A stretch of 64,000 nucleotides of DNA from positions 1-64,000 of the forward strand of contig JAHHGR010000013.1 of assembly GCA_019359725.1 (NCBI GenBank), given 5' to 3'. Made by a program: the position numbers and the translations under genes. The stretch's first letter is position 1. Each line of letters begins with the position of its first letter. The notes beneath the pieces were generated by a model. It worked only from the letters and a program-made list of their open reading frames with translations, had not been told where the DNA came from and made no database searches. This document shows positions 61,166 through 64,000 of this stretch, piece after piece. Source of the stretch: Aphanocapsa lilacina HA4352-LM1 (GTDB lineage Bacteria > Cyanobacteriota > Cyanobacteriia > Gloeobacterales > Gloeobacteraceae).

Positions 61166-62524
61166 TTACCCGGCCTTGCTGAGAATACGGCCGTTTTGGA
61201 TCGCTACGAGTTTGAGGCTGAGGGGACCCAGGGTGTAGACATCCTGCTTGGAGACGGCCTGGAGGGTGACGGCGCCGCTGCCGGGTTGCGATCGCAGCTC
61301 TTCGATCATCCGCTCCAGGTCTCTGTACAAAAATTCGCCCACCTTGGCGTCGCGACCGCTGGTGAGGATACCGGCGTCGCGGGCCTGGCGGTTCGCCTCG
61401 TTGAACAGATCCACCAGCGTTACGCGCAGTTTTTCTTCGTCGTTCAGAACATTACGATCGATCTGGCGGGCGGCGATCACCCGTCCTTCCTCGAACAACA
61501 GCTGGTTGGGGCGGACCTGTCCGAAGACCCAGACCGGCTCGCCTTTGAGCGAGTTGTCAATCGAAATCAGCTGCAAAGCGTGATCGCCGGGGGCAGCGAG
61601 TTGCTGCAGGATGCGGCGGGCCTCTTCGGCGCTCATGCACACCGCACTTTTGCAGCCCGCCTGCGGTTCCGGCTGGGCACCGGCTTTGAGGGCCTGCTTT
61701 TGGACTTCGCTGAGAAATTCGTCGAAGATGCGTTGGGTCTCAGCCATACCCCGGCCGCCCGGTACCTTCGCCTTGGCAACCGCCTCTTCGGCTTCGAAAA
61801 TCAGTTCGGTGCGGCTGCGCAGGCGATTGGTCGTCGCCTGGGAGGCCGCCACTTTTTTGGCCAGTTCGGCGGCGATATAAAAAAGCGTCTCGTTCTCGCG
61901 CTCCAGTTTCTTTTTCTGGCGCGCCAACTGCACCAGGTCTTTGCGGCTGCGCTGCAAAGAAGTAGCCAGCCGCCTTTGCTCGCCATTGAGCGTCTGAACG
62001 GCCTGTCGCAGCACCTGAGCATTTTTTTGGACGGCGGCTTTTTGGGTCTCCAGGGTGGCAAGCAACTTCTGGTTCTGAGCAAGCTTGCGCTCGCTTTGTT
62101 CTTGCTGGGAGCGCGCCTCGGTCAGTTGCCGGTTGATGCTCTGCAAGTTCGTCTCCGCCTGGCGGCGCTCGGCGAGGGCCGATTGGAGGGCACGGCGCTC
62201 TTCGGTGCGCTGACCTTGAACAGCGAGCAGCTCTTTTTCGGCCGCCGCCTGTTGGCGGGTCGCATCGCGCAGGCGCGACTGCACCTGGTCGTAATTAAAG
62301 AGCGCGAACTGTACCCGATCGGAGACCAGCAGCACCAGTGCCAGTGAAACCCCGGCGATCATCACCCCGGTAAAGACGGTCACCAGCGTGGCGGTATCCC
62401 GGGGCCGCAGCTTGAATAGACTCAACCGTTTTTTGCCCACCATCGAGCCGATGCGGTCGCCGACGGTGGCAATCCCGCCTCCAAGAATCAGCACGGCCAG
62501 AATGAGCAAAAAACCAGCTATCAT
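61166..62524 (-). CDS. DUF3084 domain membrane-anchored coiled-coil protein
   Basis: A 452-residue protein. Two N-terminal membrane helices (about residues 2-22 and 46-67) flank a positively charged loop (GKKRLSLFKLRPRD). A long coiled coil runs from about 80 to 235, with many Gln, Arg and Glu residues, and the C-terminal part (about 260-452) is the globular DUF3084 domain. It is conserved in cyanobacteria. Its function is not known; the architecture suggests an envelope-linked organiser. It is followed by the YqgF-like gene with three bases between. Confidence 0.88.
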   Translation of the reverse strand: MIAGFLLILAVLILGGGIATVGDRIGSMVGKKRLSLFKLRPRDTATLVTVFTGVMIAGVSLALVLLVSDRVQFALFNYDQVQSRLRDATRQQAAAEKELLAVQGQRTEERRALQSALAERRQAETNLQSINRQLTEARSQQEQSERKLAQNQKLLATLETQKAAVQKNAQVLRQAVQTLNGEQRRLATSLQRSRKDLVQLARQKKKLERENETLFYIAAELAKKVAASQATTNRLRSRTELIFEAEEAVAKAKVPGGRGMAETQRIFDEFLSEVQKQALKAGAQPEPQAGCKSAVCMSAEEARRILQQLAAPGDHALQLISIDNSLKGEPVWVFGQVRPNQLLFEEGRVIAARQIDRNVLNDEEKLRVTLVDLFNEANRQARDAGILTSGRDAKVGEFLYRDLERMIEELRSQPGSGAVTLQAVSKQDVYTLGPLSLKLVAIQNGRILSKAG

Positions 62525-62574
62525 CGATTCCGCAGCGGTCGAACGGAAAGTACGGCAATTCTAGCAGAGCCTTT

Positions 62575-63207
62575 GTGAAGCATCCTGCCTTGATCGTCTT
62601 TGCTAAAACCCCAGTCCCAGGGCGGGTCAAAACCCGTCTATGCCCGCCTTTGACTCCTGAGCAAGCCTGTCGGCTCTACACGGCGTTTTTGAGCGATATC
62701 CTGGGCGAAGCTGCCCGCCTTACCCAGTGGCGGCGGGTGATCGCCTACGCGGGCGATCCAGACTGGTTCGCACCCTGGCGTGGGGATTTTGAACTGTTGG
62801 AGCAACAGGGGGCGGATCTGGGTGAGCGCCTGCTCCATGCCTTCGAGGCGGTGGGCACCCCGGCGGTGGGCATCGGCAGCGACAGCCCCCACCTTGATAG
62901 TGAGATTTACCGTGTCGCGGCCGAACGTCTGGAGCAGGTGCCGGTAGTCATTGGACCCTGTACCGACGGCGGTTATTACCTGATCGCCCTCGCCCGGCCG
63001 GTGGATTTGTTTACAGCCATGCCCATGGGCACCGATCGGTTGCTCGCAGCCACCCTTGGGCGCGGCCGGAATCTGGATCTGGCGATGGGGTTGCTTTGCG
63101 AAGATAGCGACATCGACACCTGGGCCGATGTGCAGGCAGTGCGCGCCAGACTGCCTGCCCACTCGCGCCAAACCCTCGCCGCCATCGAGGCGGAACTGGC
63201 CCGGTAA
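62575..63207 (+). CDS. TIGR04282 / DUF2064 family glycosyltransferase-like protein
   Basis: A 210-residue GT-A-like nucleotidyl/glycosyl transferase fold protein. LIVFAKTPVPGRVKTRLCPPLTPEQACRLYTAFL near the start is the family's signature (ArsF-like in arsenosugar clusters). GIGSDSPHLDSEIYRVAAERL near residue 101 carries the D-x-D region and GPCTDGGYYLIAL near 128 the second. No arsenic genes are visible nearby, so the substrate is open. The start is GTG 62575, divergent from the DUF3084 gene. Confidence 0.85.
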   Translation: MKHPALIVFAKTPVPGRVKTRLCPPLTPEQACRLYTAFLSDILGEAARLTQWRRVIAYAGDPDWFAPWRGDFELLEQQGADLGERLLHAFEAVGTPAVGIGSDSPHLDSEIYRVAAERLEQVPVVIGPCTDGGYYLIALARPVDLFTAMPMGTDRLLAATLGRGRNLDLAMGLLCEDSDIDTWADVQAVRARLPAHSRQTLAAIEAELAR

Positions 63208-63306
63208 GACGAGCCGAAGCAGTAGCACCTCGAGGCCAAAGCAGTGTACTATCAGCGATTGGGTCAGGCACAGCCGGGCCGAACAGCATGCACTTTAGAG
63301 GCAGGA

Positions 63307-63555
63307 ATGAACGAAGTGGAAGTTTATCAACGCGTCAAGAAGATCGTCGTGGAGCAACTGTCCGTCGAGGAGTCGGAGGTGACTTCCGAATCGAGCTTTG
63401 CCAACGACCTCGGTGCTGATTCCCTCGACCAGGTGGAACTGGTCATGGCACTTGAACAGGAGTTTGAAACCGAAATCCCGGACGAAGACGCCGAGAAGAT
63501 CACCACCGTCGGCGACGCCGTCAAATATGTGCTCAAGCGCGGCAGCGAAGTTTAA
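63307..63555 (+). CDS. acpP: Acyl carrier protein
   Basis: An 82-residue acidic protein of four helices. The phosphopantetheine attachment site is [15 protein letters not shown] with Ser near residue 39, and the end [17 protein letters not shown] is typical. It carries growing acyl chains in fatty-acid synthesis in the cytosol. ATG 63307 follows AGGCAGG. In many bacteria fabF follows acpP; here about 370 bases of non-coding DNA follow instead. Confidence 0.95.
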   Translation: MNEVEVYQRVKKIVVEQLSVEESEVTSESSFANDLGADSLDQVELVMALEQEFETEIPDEDAEKITTVGDAVKYVLKRGSEV

Positions 63556-63927
63556 AGCGTCTCTATGGCGGCAGGCCGCCACCGTCCGCCGATTCGGGTC
63601 TCTGCCTCCAGCCCTGGACATTCTGGTTAAATCCTCGTCCACCGGTTTGGGCGGACAAGGGTTTTAGCTGAGAAGCCTCTGGGGTTACTTTCGACCCCCG
63701 GATTTTAGACCTGTCTTTCGTCCCACCGAGGGGTTTCTCTTTTTTCCGTTACAAATTGCACGATATTGGGGAGAGCAAACAATCGTTAAGAAAAACCGAA
63801 TTCACCTTCGGCAAGCAATCATTAAAAAAATCTCTAATCCTTGCCGATAGAGCGATCCCCGCATCGATACTTGAAGAACGCTGCTGTTTGCTTCGGCTTT
63901 GCACCTTTTGGCGTGTCGCACTTACCT
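63556..63927. other. Intergenic region after acpP
   Basis: About 370 bases with no credible gene. It holds a short GC hairpin (GGCGGCAGGCCGCC, 63567-63580), a T-rich tract ending CTCTTTTTTCC near 63738-63748, and an A+T-rich part (63745-63835) that probably carries the promoter for the gene starting at 63928. Confidence 0.5.
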
Positions 63928-64000
63928 ATGAATATGTCCATCGCCATTCAGCCCGTTGCCCAGCGCACACCGGGCCGGTTGCATCTTGCAATTCGAGGAC
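63928..64000 (+). CDS. N-terminal start of an unknown protein, cut by the window edge
   Basis: An ATG at 63928 opens 24 residues up to the edge (MNMSIAIQPVAQRTPGRLHL, then AIRG). TPGRLHLAIRG resembles the first motif of HMA2/heavy-metal-associated-type domain proteins (TPGRLRLRV-like), but the piece is too short to be sure. ATG 63934 is an alternative start. Confidence 0.35.
   Translation, partial: MNMSIAIQPVAQRTPGRLHLAIRG

Noticed and set aside
60848-62347. A 499-residue open frame on the plus strand opposite the YqgF-like and DUF3084 genes
   Set aside because: The opposite strand encodes two recognised proteins with correct starts; this frame is a GC-driven shadow.

Overview
The window is chromosomal DNA of a GC-rich cyanobacterium, most probably a Gloeobacter-like lineage. 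The cyanobacterial markers are ndhN, ldpA, ycf45, a ClpP/ClpR pair, a group 2 (SigB/SigC-type) sigma factor, a DUF2930/CCB-type cytochrome b6f assembly protein, petH, phosphoribulokinase and DUF3084. The genus is an inference from gene content, including a ferredoxin-NADP reductase that has no phycobilisome-linker domain. No ribosomal RNA or species-diagnostic gene is present.

Layout: 1-5400 holds a partial gene, a hydroxyisobutyrate-dehydrogenase-type enzyme, two alpha/beta hydrolases, the sigma factor, a CCB protein and tRNA-His(GTG). 5535-14304 holds comF and, on the minus strand, a long co-directional block read from 14304 down to 6021: UDP-glucuronate decarboxylase, nucleotidyltransferase, radical SAM protein, ndhN, ldpA, ycf45, clpR, clpP and pgeF. 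From 14784 to 37250 lies a large cell-surface polysaccharide cluster: glycosyltransferases, a CMP-sugar module (cytidylyltransferase, 2-hydroxyacid dehydrogenase, SDR), methyltransferases, a Wzx-like flippase, Wza-like and Wzc-like export proteins, a clan GH-A hydrolase, a Wzy-like polymerase/ligase, a priming phosphoglycosyltransferase and GDP-fucose synthase. Its middle part (about 24000-34700) is visibly richer in A+T than its surroundings, which suggests acquisition by transfer. It carries a dead IS66-type element whose 14-bp ends and 8-bp target duplication are still perfect.

37345-49554 is a mixed region with a TPR protein, VOC protein, DUF3493 protein, hydrolase, BON protein, pyruvate-kinase-like enzyme, orphan ABC ATPase, secreted Pro/Tyr-rich protein and B12-type radical SAM protein. 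Within it, 41130-44250 is a tract of decayed genes: an MFS transporter with an internal deletion, an Hsp70-like gene with several frameshifts, a Ycf46-like fragment and a DUF29 fragment. 49506-57449 holds sugar ABC genes without a permease, a YbdK-type ligase, petH, and divergent prk and tkt of the Calvin cycle. 57675-64000 holds a secreted NucA-type nuclease facing a NuiA-type inhibitor, a DUF937 protein with a calcium-loop-like motif, a ferritin-like protein, a YqgF-like/DUF3084 pair, a TIGR04282 transferase, acpP, and the start of one more gene.

No CRISPR array, prophage or rRNA operon was seen. The most interesting points are the nuclease/inhibitor pair, the CMP-sugar module without a visible nonulosonate synthase, the UXS/nucleotidyltransferase/radical SAM unit, the two-domain PetH, and the reconstructable history of the IS66 relic and the pseudogene tract.
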